Shown one piece after another: positions 10,286 to 25,700 of a stretch of 64,000 bases of DNA. Where the stretch lies: positions 19,864,303-19,928,302 of the forward strand of contig NC_092581.1 in NCBI RefSeq assembly GCF_037975245.1, in the 5' to 3' direction. This DNA comes from Apostichopus japonicus. Its lineage: Eukaryota; Echinodermata; Holothuroidea; Aspidochirotida; Stichopodidae. Position 1 is the first letter of the stretch. Each line of letters starts with the position of its first letter. The notes beneath the pieces are model-generated. The model had not been told where the DNA came from. It saw nothing but the letters and a program-made list of their open reading frames with translations, and ran no database searches. The translations under genes and the position numbers were made by a program.

Positions 10286-13200
10286 ATAATGTCTAATTCA
10301 TTGTTTAAACAAATTCCCGCTACGTCACTGGACATGCGGGATTAATGCATCTTTACCTTTCAGGGACATTAATGTTTGGTCCCAAAGTTGAGCATGATCA
10401 AAATTATGTGTATATATTTTTCAAAGTAATAACCTGGTGGTTTTGACACACCATACTAATTGGCAGATACAACTTGAAGTGGTTTCAATAAAATGCCATA
10501 AAACGTGGAAAAATACTTAAGGGTGACGGTCATATGTTTGTTAAACTGAGCCATTCTTTGATATTTTAGCAAATTCGGTAAGCTATGGGGGAGTATAGAG
10601 GGTGGGATGGGTTGGGGTAGATAATGGTGACCCTTAGAGGTAAGAAGGTGCACGCCTAATGATATGCTACAGTAAAGATATTGCCCAGTGATGGGTCCAC
10701 GATTTCTTGGAAGAGGGTACCATGTGAGGCACCTATCGGTAGATACCGCACTTATACTAGCGAAATAGCGGCACACAAGACAAAAACATCGGTTATTTGC
10801 AAGGAACGTCGGCGTGCGAAGCGTGTTAAACCGTTTTCACTATTTGCCTTGATTTGAGAAAAAGTTATTTTGGAGCTAAAGTTTAGCGCCAAAAAATTAA
10901 AAAATTCAGAAAGGGTCATGACCCCCCCCCCACCCCCTACTCCGGATCCGTCGCTGTGGCCAGCATTATTCATGCCCAGTAGAACAGAGGAACATTATTA
11001 CAATCTTCCATTTAAGTGAAATGACAGACAAACGTTTAAATGGGGGAGGGAAGGGGAGGGAAGGGGTGGGGTGGGGTTGGGTGGGTTTCGAACACTTCAT
11101 GAAAACAAAAAAATCACTTCTTGTTCTTATTTTAAGGAGATATTCGAGTCAGCTTTAATTTCGTTTTTAAGTTTGAACATCAGACAAAAAATAAAGAATT
11201 GCTAGGATCTAAAATGCCGAAAAGTGGCAACGGAACAGAAAAAAAAAATGATAAATGACGGATTTTGGAAATGTCCCCCTTACAACCTAATAAAGAAAAA
11301 GATTGTGTGTGTGTGTGTGTGTGAATGTTTCCACTTTAGCGCAAATCTAACGTCATTGCAAAACTATATCACTGAACAAGAGCAAAAATGTTGACATTAA
11401 TGGAGAAGATGCCAGAAATAGCAACAAGAAAAAGGAAAGCAATATTTCAGCAGTATTCTGGGTATTATAGGTGGCATTTCGAGAAGTGAAGCATATCGCA
11501 GCATTAACTATATTGGATCCCCTAGGAGCGTAGGAAGGTGGGAATCTCCATCTTATAGCACTCTAAAACTGGTTTGTAAACTTATCCGAAATTTGCATAA
11601 ATTGATACAGGCCTGTAGGGATGAATAATATCCTTCATGTATAAGCCAGATGATTTTCAGACATAATGGATTATGTGTATCTAGAAGTGGAATGATCTCA
11701 AATAGTTACATTAGAGTATGATATTTGTTTTACATATTGTTACTTTCTTTAACAAGTTTTGTATGCATAATAAAGCATGTTTCTCCTCACGAAATTTTGA
11801 GACAGTTGAAATATGGGTTTCTAAATGAATAATATAATCAAATTTAAACTAAATTGAAACTCGGTATGAGAATTAAATAACCATCTTAAATCATGCATTT
11901 ATTTAATGTCCTTTTAATTGTTAGTATTTTTTTCTGTTTTGTTTGTCGATTCGACCTGCACGGGCAAAAAAAAGGCAATGCACCATATAAATGAGTAATA
12001 GAAAAAGTGCATTTGACATTACAATTTCTGCGTCTGCAATTTAAGTTGGAAATTGCAAGCCACCAGTAGTCACACAAGCTTCTAATTTCGTATTCCCCGT
12101 CCTCAGAAATATAAGACACAGTTGTAAATCTAATTCAAGAAACCCTGACTGATTGATGGTGAGGTTACATTACACCCATCACCAGCCCCCCCCCTCAAAG
12201 CGCCCTTGCGTCCTGCCAATACATTATTACCATTTGATATCATTTAATTACATCTATAGAGGACAAAGTTCCAACTTGATTTTATTTGCTTGACAGATTC
12301 TTCATTAGTATTCTTCACAATTCAATTGGAATTCAGGAATGTTTCGAAAATATCGAAACAGGTTACTTTCCACGCCATATAAAGCACGAAATTATTAAAT
12401 TATAATAATTTCCTCTAGTTTGTGCCCTATCCAAAAACAACCCATCTAATCAAGTCTAAACGTTTGTGCCGATGATTTGAATGTAATATCCTATAGTTAG
12501 AAATTTTATGAGATTTTAAGTTTTTTGAAATTATACCTTGTCTGAATTTTTAATTAATTTGACTCTAATTGTCCAATGAACAATGATTCACTAACAGTTA
12601 CCCTGATAAAATTGACATAAATTTACATATCACGATCATTCCTCAAGCTTAAATAATCCCAAAATGAATTGTTTTGATTGGACAAACATTGAGACTAATT
12701 CATCAAAATTCATAGATTTATTATATGAATATTCATATTGTATTTAAAACTTGAAAAGTTAGAGTATATGGCCAAACTTATCTTTGTGACTGACTGATTG
12801 CTCCTGTCGATGAAGAGATTGAAATGGTCTTTTTAGTGGTTACAAGTTATACATTAGGATGACATATTTGGTCAAAAGTAATGGAATTTAAACAAATTCT
12901 GTTCATATAACTGATTTAAGTTTTATATCTCAAATTATAATTTGGTTGCAATATAAGGACAGATCAAGTGTATTCCTAATACTTCATGTGCTGATGTGAG
13001 GCGGCAATATGCTTCCGCGAAACTGAGTTGAACGTTAAGAATATAGCCTATATATAGAGAGAGATATCCCCTTTTAATAGTCATATGGAATCTTGACTTA
13101 TTTCATGAAAGTATGGCGATATGATCATTTCTTCCGGTATATTATTTCATTGAAATGCAAACTTTCTAATACGATATGTCTATATCATCGAATGTTATCT

Positions 13201-14812
13201 GTATATAATAATTCTCCATATTGCGGTTTTAAATGGGATAGTGGTAACCAAGAATATACCTTATTCTAGGAACATCTGTAAAACGACTTTCAAAAGTATA
13301 CATAACATCTGTAAAACGACTTGCACAAGCATACATACTCATCTTTGGAACCTTATATCATTTCTTTGCAAACTATAGACTCATTATTTATAGTTTGATG
13401 GCTCCTTCAAGCCAAAAAAAAAATATCGAAAATGTTCACTCTTTTTTTTGGAAATACTGTTACTTTAACAGTAAATATATATATATATATTGATATTATC
13501 TCAGCTGAATTGTGTAAGTATATGTAACCAAAGATGACTTGATACTTGTATATATCTATCCACTGACTAAGATAAACATCTATTCTGTCCTTGATTTTCT
13601 TTTTCCAACTGTGTCTAGCTGAAGAGGGAGAAATGTTCGAATCTATTAACCTTATTAAGCCAGGAATCTACATGCAAATTGATTCCAACCTTCACAAACT
13701 GTTTCATAATTGGTTGAGTCTGAATTTCCAGATGAGGACACTGACATTATAGTTTTATTCCAGCTCTTTGATGATATCTCACATAGAACATTGTAAAGAT
13801 GATATGGCCAAGGATGTCTCAACGACTGGATCATGAGAGGAGGTGCACGTACGGGGGGGGGGGGGTGAGAGTGAGGGGTGCATGGTGCACTTGGAGCACC
13901 GACGTTGCCACCAAATGCTGATTAATTTGCATATTTTCATGTCGTTCTTCCGTTTAAGGTCAAATAATACAAAGGTAAGAAAGCAGGGCCCCTAAAATCG
14001 CAGGCGGATTGCCTGGTAGGGAGCAATGGTCCGAGATAATTTTCACAGCGGCAATATTCACACCTGTTCGTGCCGCTGGAAATTTCAACGCGACAAAAAA
14101 AAAATGGTCTGACTTCTGCACCCCTCCCTGAGAGGTCTTCTTTGAGGTCAGTGGTTAGCTAACTTCCACCCCATGTCTATATCGTCAACGAAAAGTTAAA
14201 ACTGAATTGATTTAGTTTCATATTTTATGGACTAGACAAGGTTTAGTCAACACCGTACAAACTGAATTTATAGGAACATCTCTTGTTTTCATCAAGTACA
14301 AGTTTGCTTTGCGCATGCGCGGGTGGAAAGACAGGACATTAGTACATTATTTTACTGATGTATTGCAGTTAGGGATAATGATGACGGCCTCGTTATTTCC
14401 GGTCATAATCTTACAATTATTCTTTAAGCAAATGGCTTCCGGCTTTCTCCGTTTTACCTGAATTTCAAATAAATGCGATTGGAAGTACATTGTCGTAAAC
14501 TGATCGAGAAATCCGACATGAACTGTTTCTTGAAAGGTCATTTCTAACACGGTGTCACATGATACGTCGTTGCTGTAAATGAAAAATATTCCCTCAGTAT
14601 TTTTTGAGTGTTACGTTTTTGACGTGCGGAAAAAACCATGTCTTTGACAGAACAGGACATGTCTAAACCAAACTTTTCATAGCGAAAACTGTAAAAACTT
14701 GTCAAGGTGTCGAAAATAATATTAGATAACCGAAATGATGAACACTTGCATGTGACCATAACACATATATATTATACACGCAAAAACAAACGCACACAGG
14801 TGTGCTTTACAT
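10286..14812. other. Probable intron 1 sequence, low complexity, no exon recognised
   Basis: Contains a possible hAT terminus ending at 10956, a G-rich purine tract at about 11041-11090 with G-quadruplex potential, a (TG)n tract near 11305-11322, a two-copy direct repeat at about 13269-13345 (AACATCTGTAAAACGACTT), a short (TA)n tract at about 13476-13490 and a G-run near 13852-13866. An 8-base inverted repeat, CAGCGGCA/TGCCGCTG, lies near 14046-14078. I looked for an NPxxY-bearing exon and found none. Confidence 0.5.
10923..10956 (-). mobile_element. Possible hAT-like terminus (minus-strand reading)
   Basis: Read on the minus strand, the sequence starts CAGCGACGGATCCGGAG and runs into poly-G, the arrangement seen at hAT ends elsewhere in this window. 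A candidate partner, CAGTGATGGGTCCACG, lies at 10686 and would define a 271-bp element, but the two ends match only partially and the flanks show no 8-bp duplication. Confidence 0.3.
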
Positions 14813-14969
14813 TCAGACCGAGGAACCCATTGTTTTCCCCTATTGTTGAAATCCTAGTACCCTGACCTTAACAATTCCCTGAACAAAAGAATTCTTGTGA
14901 GGACGTGGAGATTCTTTTAAAATGACGTATGAGGACTTGGAATACCTTTGTTCAAGTCTCCAATCAGAA
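14813..14969 (+). mobile_element. Palindromic MITE-like repeat, copy 1
   Basis: Aligns base-by-base over most of its length with 51325-51484 in the same orientation. Shared landmarks are ACCGAGGA near the 5' end, CCCATTGT, CCTTAA, AGAATTCTT, GAGGACGTGG, TTGTTCAAGTC and CAGA at the end. In the better-preserved copy the ends are inverted repeats (ACCGAGGAC and GTCCTCGGT). In this copy the right end has decayed to GTCTCCAATCAG. No coding capacity. Target duplications are not clear. Confidence 0.7.
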
Positions 14970-16714
14970 TACAAAGCAAGTGCACTGTTACACATCCACA
15001 CACACATATTTTTTTATGTTGGTGTTCAAGGCATTGCTCTTCTTTCATTTGTAATGATTAACCAATCTCTGATATCATCACCGTAGACTCGTTTGCATAT
15101 CTTTAACTTCCATTTGCCTTATGTTGGAATACATCAACTTACATCGTCCAGACGACTTCTGTTTTATTTAATAAGTTTCATCTTGTCTTTAAAGAGGTTA
15201 AACGATAGACATAAAATGAATTAATTTTCATTTGTTTGCAGTATCATTTAATACGCGTCGCATTATTTTCAAGGTAAACTGCAAAATATTTCAGATTTTA
15301 AACCGAGTAATGTGAAGAGAGTGCGAGTACCAGAAACACGAAAATGAATTATTAAATATTCGAGTACAAGTGGAGAAACATAAACATTCTTTAGTAATAT
15401 TTAAGTACTGTGTACTCCAAAACACCAAGCAATAAGTAAAAGACGTTTTAATGTATCGAGAGGTGTGCAATATTTGTTTTACCAATTACATGTTTATATA
15501 TAAACTATTATATACACCGATTGAAATCAATATAGAGTGTTTGCACAAGTACCATGTAACTATCACGGAACTATATGTACATGTATGTATACAAACTCGC
15601 CGGGGGTGTGCATGAAACGCCTCTGGTGATAATCCCTATGCGGTGTTAATAATCGTAGTGTTTCACCTACGGAACGCGAAAAAGACCAAAAGTGTGACAA
15701 TACTAAACATATAAAAGACATCGTAGTATACCTTTATATTACTATCATAACTTGCGGTCCATTTCGCGTTCCATATTCACAAGCTGTGCGACATATGATT
15801 GACAGCATCGCACGAGAAATTTACCAGCTGACGCGAGTAACTGTAAATCTGCCCATCAGGGGCCCATTAATCCATGCACGTGAGCTTACATCTCCAGTGG
15901 CGCTTCTGTACACGTCTTCTCTTGATCCATTAATCTTTACATTTGTATATGAATCGCAAGTAACAGGGATAAACAAATGTGAATATTTCTTGCCCTTGTT
16001 GTCACCGATTAGGGACGGCGTGCGTGGTCTCTGGCTTCGTACATTTCAACCAAATACGATACGTTAAAATGTGCATATGGGGGCACGTAATAAGACAAGC
16101 TTAAACCCGCTATTTTCCTGATCTGTGAGCTGTTATATTAATTATCAAAATTAGAAACAAGAGCTGTTAATTATAAGTAAAAGTAGAAAACTACATAATA
16201 ACATATCATTATGTAAGGTAATGGGAATTATTTCACTATTTTTAACTCAAAGATTGTTTTAAGTATATTAACAAAAGTATATTAACAACTGATGGAAGAC
16301 GAACCTGTTTTAATTATCTTAAGAAATTTGCATTCTGTCTTACCGTTTTAGTGATAACAACATCTAAAGTGTGTGTGTTTTTTTGGTGTTCGTTTTTAAG
16401 CACCAAAAAGTACCGTCTTTGAACAAACTCAGCTTCCCGACATACATTTCTGCAAGTACATGCAGCATATTCCATGCTACAAGTATGAATACATATAATG
16501 TAGATATCTAATTTGCATCTAATTTGCATGTAAGCTTTGGGGCGTACGTTCTTATTTTCAATAAAAACTAGGTCTAATACCAGGTTATTTCATCCTTTTA
16601 TATGAAAACAAGTCGTTTACATGGTTTTTGCAAGAAATGCTCTAAGAATTTCAGGTAAAAAAAAATCTTTGGCGCAAAGTATGAAAATGTGGACCTTTTC
16701 CGCAACTGTTTGCG

Positions 16715-16752
<38 letters not shown>

Positions 16753-19700
16753 TTCAGTCATATATTCTTCAGTAGTAATCGTCACAATGATTTTCAAATT
16801 TAGAAATAATAGGATCCAGTCAACTGATTGAACAAAATACTCTCAACCAATTTGCAGATATGTTTATACCCCCAATATTTATTCGATATACAATTTTCTT
16901 TTCAAATTTCCCAGTCTCGTCAAATTTCCCACGTGGCAAATAAGTTGAAGGTCTAACATAAAATAATTTCATACAGGGTTTCATTGTTTACAGATTATCG
17001 AGAATAAGGTTAAATCTTCCGGTAAAAAAATCTACGATTTTTGTTTACTGGTTTATTAGTTTCCTTATTATACCATTGACTAAATATATTTTCAAGATTC
17101 CGTCTAAAAGCAATCTTTATTACTTTACGTAACGTTATGTGGGAGTATCTCAATCTAATTTTTTTTTTCTTTATTCAAGTCTGACAAAAACTGTTATATG
17201 AAGAAAATTTACCCCCTTTCTCTCCCTCAGTCTTTCCTGGCACCAGTTTTTTTTTGGATACACTCGAAATCTAAAATGTAGGTCTTCTTTTCCCTACAGA
17301 CCGTGCGCTTATTATAGGTTTTCAAAGGGACCCTTCACTAAAACCAGAGCACTCTTCTTGTAAAAAAATATATAATAGATTAAAAAAACTCTTCATATTA
17401 GGTCATATGAAGAGACCAAAAGGTTCTTTTGTTTCTCCTTTGTTCTTGTTATTCCCGTCGTTCTATTATTCAATCATATCGAATACAAGTATCGGTGAAA
17501 TCCTTTGATTAATTATATTCTATTGTCATGAAATATAGGTTACCATTTTTATGGAACTATAAATTATGCACTATTTTGGTTTTTATATGGAACAAGCGAG
17601 AAATATAGTAGTATCAAAGTTGCTGGATAATGCTAAATTTGGAATTTTGGGGACGGGGTGGTGTATGGGGAGGGGGGGGGGGAATACATAGAAATTTGAT
17701 CTGTATTAAAGTGTAAATTTACATTTAAATCCCATATAACTAAAGTAATACTATTTCGTTCTATATATAGAAGAGTATAACGTGGATTTATCAACTTTTT
17801 TTGTCTTCTAATTTTAGATGCAGGTAACAAAAAAGTCCAAATAAATCTATTTAAAGGCCAATTTATCTTTGAAAATTTAAGACTGCAGGAAGCACTTCTC
17901 TCAGTCCAATCTATTCTATTGTAAAGTGAAACCACAAAGCTTTAAAATGATCGAGAGATTGATTCTTGAATGTTACGTACACTCTGAATTTTGTCGAGTA
18001 AGAACTCACTTGTTGAGAGTATCCAGAAAAATGAGTCTTTCTTCGGAAAAAATGATTCCATTCCACAAAGTAAATTCGAGCAACGTTGAGATATCTCAAA
18101 CTATGATTCTTGGAATTATAATGATGTGTTTTATGAAATGCGGTCAGCCCATGTGGTGTGCGCAAGTGGTGGAGTGAGGGAGGGGGGGGGGGCGCATGGC
18201 CCACCTCCCATCGTCAATCGTAGGATTTTTTACATTCAGATGGGGAAGAATTAAACAACTGTTACGGATCAACACTCCAACCCCTCCCCACACTACATTG
18301 TCTAAATATCTGAGAACTTTTTCTTGCTTCTCAAATCAGACAAAAATATTCTCTTCAGTAACAAGTTACTTAAAAGAATGCCATTCGTACCGAATTGTCA
18401 ACCAATTAATCCTTTTTTCCTTTGTCATACATCCTTCTAATTTTCTGATTGTCGTTATGATGTAGAGTTCATATCATCCTTCTCCTTCTCTTTACATCGA
18501 GTAGAGAGTACTTCAAAATGTCAAGGCATGCTATATCGAAACATTCTCATTATCATCGAATTATTATGACTTTCTCTCTCTACGGGTTTGCTTATAATCT
18601 TGATTGTGTTAATATCCCCCCATAATTATTTCAGAAATGCTTTTGAGTATCTTATCGAATAAACAAAAAATTCAACATGTCATCTCATTTAAGAAATGAA
18701 GTTGAAATCTCTTGAGAGACTCCCGCCAAGATACTTCTGTTTTCAACAATTTTTAATTACATTAAGTAAATGGAGCTGACAATATACGGACGTCTGTTCC
18801 TTGTACTCGAGATGTTTTTAGGAATCCTAAAAGTCGAAGCAGTCTCTCTCTCACGTTATTTTTTTGTGTTACCAATGGTGAAGGACAACTGCCGATCCTT
18901 TCCAAGAAGAAACTACAAGTAATATCACAATTAAGTAAAGTGCCTCCAAGGGTCCAGTCATATTGATTTCTCTGAAGGTAAACATTTATCATAATTAAAC
19001 CAAAGACGAGCCACTTTAAATCATTGGAAGATAGGGAGGAAAGAAAAAGAAGAAGAAGGGAAAAAAAAACGAATAGTCTTAACTAATATTAATAGAGGGA
19101 ACTAACAAGTTACTTAGTTCGGTTTTAGCAAGTAGCTTACACGATTTGGGCAAGGAGAATGATTCTCTTCTTGTATTTTTGTAAAAAAAAAAACTTTGAC
19201 ATAAATAACTATATCTCTTAATAACAGCGGGTAACTTTCTTTCTCAGATTGATTAAGCTCTGAACTCTGTTTCAAATGAAGTAAGAAAGACACCGCTTGA
19301 CATATTCCATGCAACCAAAATTCGATCCATGTACGTGCTTGTAAATGTCTCGGTGCGGAAGCCATTTTGTAATGCATTAGTTAGCATGAGACACCTTGCA
19401 TATACGTTGGAATCGTCTTGATTGCAACAGGTATGTGAATTACACGCAGAGACCGCGAGCCGTAGATACGCTCACGATCTTAATCCATGTATATGCCTAC
19501 AAAGGAAAGGCCCCACCAGGGAGAGAGGAGGGGGGGTGGTCAGGAGTGCAGCAAGGCACCGGAGAAAAGTCACTTCTTCTCACTTTCATAATATACTTAA
19601 GGAAACATGGAGACATCAAGGAGGGGGCCTGCTGACTTAAGTCACCCGTGGGCCTAGTCTTGGGCAAGTCGCTTGTAATACTCTTTTTCTCGCGCGCAAA

Positions 19701-22700
19701 CTGTAATGCATTAGAGTCCGTTTCTGCCGACCACGAATGTGCTTGCCCTATGTATTTTACGTGCCTGAGGATCTGTCCGATACATCTAAAGCGATGCCGC
19801 GGGCGTTCTCCGGGCAGTACAGCAAATAGATACGGGAAAATAGCTTTGTGGAAATGAAAGGTACACTATAGGCTGTACATACTAGGGTTTTAACAAGACT
19901 ACCGTGGGCCCGGCCTAATACGCCGTATAAGGGACGGGGTGGGTCGTACAAGGGACGGGTTGGTGATACGACGAGGGTACTCTTAGGGAACTAGGCGAAG
20001 AGAGAAAATGGATCAAGAGTATAACACCAAGATCTTCACAATTATATCGCCATTTTTAAGTTGCTGCTATATCAAACGTACTTTCTTCCCACTGTACACA
20101 GTGTTGCTCGAGGGGTCACCTATTAATTAGTCTGACCATGCACGTCGCAGTTAGTATTTATATTTGGACAGAAATAACACATATTTCGGTTGAGTTATTT
20201 CCACTCATCTACTTATAGTGGTTGTTCTTCATTGAAAAATGGTCTCTGTAGTGGTCTATGGAAATAAATACAAAAATAACAACTAAAAGTTATTTAGTGT
20301 GAAAGTGAAAACCTGTCTTACAACTGTTCTCACCTTCATGCTTGTTTATGGTTTAAGCCAGGATTCCTCCCCATCTCCTCCCCATTCCAACTTCTCCCAA
20401 CACACCTAACAACGTACCAGGAAACAAATATAAGTTATAATTAACCAATTGTTAAGAAAGAGAAAAAGAAGAAACGTTTTGCCCTCACCCTCCTTTCATT
20501 TGAATTATTTCACAGTGGTGTTATTAAGTTACACCGAATTGTGAATCCATACACTCCTTGAAAAATAATGTGCTATGTTCTAAATTACGGAGGCACGCCT
20601 ACAGGGAAGTTTTAAAAGTGAATTCTGTATAATAGTTGATTTTGTGAAAGTCTTTCTTCTGGAACGTGATGTCAGGGTGTGTCGTCGTTTCTACGATTTC
20701 TTTCTATGTAGTTGTCCCTGGAGCGGTTGAATATGTTATATGTATGCTTTGTGAATGATCGTTACACCTATATATCTTTGAAAAAGAAATAGCTTTGGGA
20801 TATACCTTACCGCATATGACATTTACACGTTTATTCAATAGGTTATATTCATCGTTGTGAGATTCAGGGGTTCGTTTGTGAATTTTTTTTCAAGTTTTAT
20901 CAAGGTTTTAAATTCAAACAATCGTGTGCACTCTTGAAAAAAAGCTAAAATTTCTGAGTTGTGTTTTTCACCGTACAGTTCTCGGTGAAGATCTTCCTTC
21001 CCTTCCACACACAAACCATAACTAAATCGCTCTCTACCCATGCGGTTACACATTCCAACTACATATGCAGTGTTCACCTGTATGGATAGGGTGGCAAAGT
21101 AAGGAGGGGAGGGGATGGGGGGGGGGTTCTTTGACCAAGAAAAGTATCAATCCTATCTATAGCTGCCATTTTGTTGTCTGATGATAATCATTTTTAACCT
21201 TCATTTTAGCATTTTTTTGGGTCAAATCTACAATCTGCCGTAATCTGCCGTACGACACACGCATGGTATTGTTCGTAACATGAGACACACTCATGATAAC
21301 ATACGACAAAATAACTTACAGTTGTTATTATAATTGGTTGTATAGGGATGTCGTCGGCTTATTTACGCATGAAAAGACGATTCATTATTGTAAATGCCGT
21401 TGAATATTACGCGCTAGTTAATTTTATGGCTTCTACCTTCAGTTCATAATTAGACTAGCCTGCAACATGTACGCTCGTGTGCGTCCATATACATACATAC
21501 ATACACCAACACATACACACACATATATATATATATTTTAGACATGTTTCGAAAGTCACTACTTTCATCTTCAGGTTACAAGCTAATAATGAACGAATAA
21601 TGGTAACATATGGCGTGTAGCAATAACACAAGGTGAAAGCAGATTTAATTTAACAGTGTGAACAATTGGCTCTCAAGCTGGTTGTTCAAAATTGGCTTCT
21701 CCCAGCTAATTTTGAGACTTTCTTTGAACCTACACTGGAGCTAAGAGCTGGATCTAAGATGCTCGAGATGAGCATCTCAAAAATGACAAGAATTCACATA
21801 TTTACAACAACAAAAAACACTGAGGTAAATCAATATTTCAAAATTGTTCACTCAGCTAACACTAGTAGAAAGTAATTAATTGCTCATCATTCTGACATTC
21901 ATTTGTTTGAAACATTTTAGAGAGCTCCTTGGTTTTATTCAATGTCATGGAATGCTGGATAATACCCTTCCATTCTAATTACTACGTGTGTATGTATCAC
22001 GTACTTGATGAAGAACAATTAATATAAGCCTTTCAATTTACTCGCTGGTATTTTTTTACAAAAGTACAATTTTCAAAATTAGTACTTGTAACAAGTACAT
22101 CTTATATCTTGTTGCAGTTTTATGTAGTATTCTTTTTTTTACGAGTATCGTGTTTCAATGTCTCCTTCATTAGATCGAAGTTCGTTGCGTTATATTGCTG
22201 TGCAAACAGTACAAACTATTCGTGCATTACATTTGATATGATTAATTACACAACGACATGTGGTGAAAAGAAATGCCGATAGACTTTTGTAGAGCATACT
22301 GACTAAAACAATTTACGCCCTGGTTAAGGTTTTCCATAAATCAAGTTTTATCCCGACATAAACACAAGGCCTCCCGCCAATATATGTATACGTTCACAGC
22401 AACACAACAAAATATGACGTCATCTCACGTTCTACGAGTATCGCTGTAGGCTACTTTACGCAATGAGTGTTTACACGTTAGGCTAAGTGAACGTCTACAG
22501 AAATCGAAACAAGAGAATATGCGTTTTTATCTTCTCTTTCGAATTCATTGGATACTTTGTCCAGGACTTAGCAGTGCCAAGAGCAATACTATCTTCAAAA
22601 TATCATCTTCTAAAAAGGGAGATTTTTTTTTTGCTCAATATATTGTTAGATGGACGTTTCGTGGCCTTAAGTTAAAAAATAGTGTCGCGATCAATTAAAT

Positions 22701-25700
22701 TAAAATGGTTTATGACGATGTACATGTGAGGCGTTGAACCAAGCTGTACACCGATATAGTGATATATACGTCTATAGTGCGGATAGAAATTAATATAATT
22801 GTTTGGTAAAACGTTCAAAGTTAAGTTGCATGACAGACTTACCCGATTATTATAGTAAATGTTCTCTGTTGTTATTTTACCCCAGAGGACATACATGAAA
22901 CAAATATGACTTGATTACATTAAAAACTATCGATGAATTCAAAAAAAGGCACCATTCATTTTGCTTATTACGAATAATACGCATAACATTATAATACGCT
23001 CGATTTATGCTCTCGTCAATACTTAAGTCGTTGTAAAACACCAAAGTCATTTTGTTAGGCAAAGTACTGCTCTTTGGACAACGACTGAGCAAAACGTTGT
23101 TTTGATCTGAGTTCTGATGTAAAATTTTGAATTAATTCAGTGTAAATCGATTTTGAGGTCTTTTCTAAATAGTTTCAGTTTCAAATTTATTTCTCCCTTT
23201 TTTAATCTCTGATGATATATCAAAGACTGAATTGACACTAACCTTAGCAAATTCACAACGACTTGTTTTACAGATGTTAAATGAAGCTAATGGATGCATT
23301 CAAAGGATAAAGACGAAAGTTACCAAATATGTGAGACGAGAGAAGAACACGATCGTATATCAAAGAGAAATGTCAATTAAGTCTTGCCGACATTCGACTG
23401 AGTAATATAAAATTGAAAAACCCAATTATAAACAATATACAAATATTGCAAGCCATCTGAGATTATAGTACCCTTGTGATATGCATGTGTCTGATTGTTC
23501 GTTCAGATCTATAACTTCATTTATTGCCCAAAAAAAACCCCGTCTTTGCAACTTTCTAGAAACTTTTTCAAAGTTTGGCAACACGGATTCCTTCATTAAT
23601 GTAATGGCTTAAGTAAACGGAAGGATCTTCTGACAGGAAGGTTAAAAGTAATTAACAATTTTACATAAATCACACTCTTAGAAATATCGATTAATTGTCA
23701 AACGTACGTAAATGGATGCAACCGAGTCACTTACAATTAGAAAGACAAGACGTCATGGACGTAAGCTGAAGAAGATTTCCGGTTTTCTTTTTTCTTTTAT
23801 TTATTCTTCTCATCTTAATCGCTTGTGTTTTGACTTCCAAAAGAACGTGTCTACCTGATATAAGCATATATTTGTAGCACATAGTTACACCATGTTAGTC
23901 TTCTGACGTCAATTGATTAAAAATAACACACTTACACAACAAGAGGTGAGTCGGTAAACCTTAAGAGTTATCTTTACGGAGATGATATACAAATATTCAT
24001 AAAAGGAAACACCGAAAAACAAAGTCTCTGAAAATGTCACGAATATTATTGTTAATGAACCGATATAACAATAATAATGCTGCTGGACTTCACATTCAAT
24101 ATTTATCGTCCATGTTAGGAAAACCAGTATATATATATATATATATATATCCAGTTTTGTCGTCTAGTGATGGAAATGAAGTGATTGTGCAAAAATTGAT
24201 TGATTATTTAGGGTGATAATCGTGTCATATAGCTTTTAACTGTTACCGTATCTGATGAGAAGATTTAAGAATATTTTATAATATGAAAAAAATACAGTAA
24301 AAAGAGTAAATATTTGCAATTCTTTACAAAATGCAGAATATGGTAGTGATTACTGTTTTTACAATAAAACTGATAATGGTAGTTGACAGCTTAGAGATAC
24401 ATAGAGAGAGAGAGAGAAACTTTCAATCTGAGCGTTTATACATTTTAATCTGGCTTGCGATTGAAACGGAATTAGTTACCACTCTAATTATAAACTAAAG
24501 AATACGGTTCATGGAGTCATGTGTCGTCATTGGATGAATTACTATCAAATGAAACAAGTGTGTTGGTATTATTATTATTATTATTATTTGCGTTATTGAG
24601 TTTATTAATCACATACCATAATACAAGAGTGTTCGCTTTTAGTCGCCACTGTCACAAAACTTGACGGATATTAATCCGAACTATGATTAAACTTAACAAA
24701 TCTGAGATTAAAGATAATTTCACAAAAAGAAATGAGAATGACAAGTAATTATTGAGCCCAGTCAATTTCAAACAAAATTAAACTTAGATATATTTCATAT
24801 TAGTGTTAACACACCCATAAAGAAAAACAACACTTCGAAACTTTAAATTCATTAGAAAGTCACGGTTAACGATTGCATAACCCTTTTGGATTCAAATATC
24901 ATAAAGCGGTAAAACTTGCAAAATAGAAATATGCATTATGGATCCTTTCTCTTGACATGTCACACACATCAGCAAATACAATTTAAAATGAAGATTCAAT
25001 TTTTAAAATTTGTACAGTTTTGGAAGGCGTATGATCTAAATTCTATATATCCGAGGTTCATAGCTCACACGTTTGAATATCGAGTGGTAATTAACTCTAA
25101 AACTTTGTTTTGAATAATTTGGGAGTAAATTTTATTGAATCATCTTGTCCTTTTAACATTGTCATGTCATTAAAAAACACCTGTTCATACATTCAGCCCC
25201 TTGAAAATTTTACTTGATTTATATTTTTATAAGTTTGATGGGACAGTTTACCCAATATTAACATACCTCTAGATCGGGTCAATATGTTGAAGAGCCAATT
25301 ATTTCGCCGTTATAATTTTATCTGGTTCAACAATAAAATTATATAACATAAATTTTTGGTGATATGAAGAGCTGTTCACGTCAGCTGAATTGGTCAAGTT
25401 GCTTATTCAAATATTGATAGGATGTCACTTGGCTAAATGTTGGATGATATTTAATCATTGTGCATATACCATGTTTGACTTGCGACGGCTTCTCCTGCTA
25501 CTGGGTACACATGTTTGTCCAATTATGTACACCCTTCTATACCTTTGTCCTCTCATGCTACTGTGTGATGGTTACCTCAATAACCAGAAGCCTTAAGCAT
25601 AACATAGTTTCCATTATCGTCACTAAAGTACGACAAAAACGGTTTCGTTTTAATGCTGTTTTGATATTTTTATATATCTCTGTGTGAATACACTGTTAAG

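Noticed and set aside
15786-16067. 93-codon plus-strand frame as a small gene.
   Set aside because: No recognisable domain, no splice or promoter context, and random frames of this length are expected in a 64-kb window.
18345-18457. Frame with INPFFL as another possible NPxxY-type exon.
   Set aside because: No hydrophobic helix precedes it, no tyrosine at the expected position, and it ends quickly without a donor.
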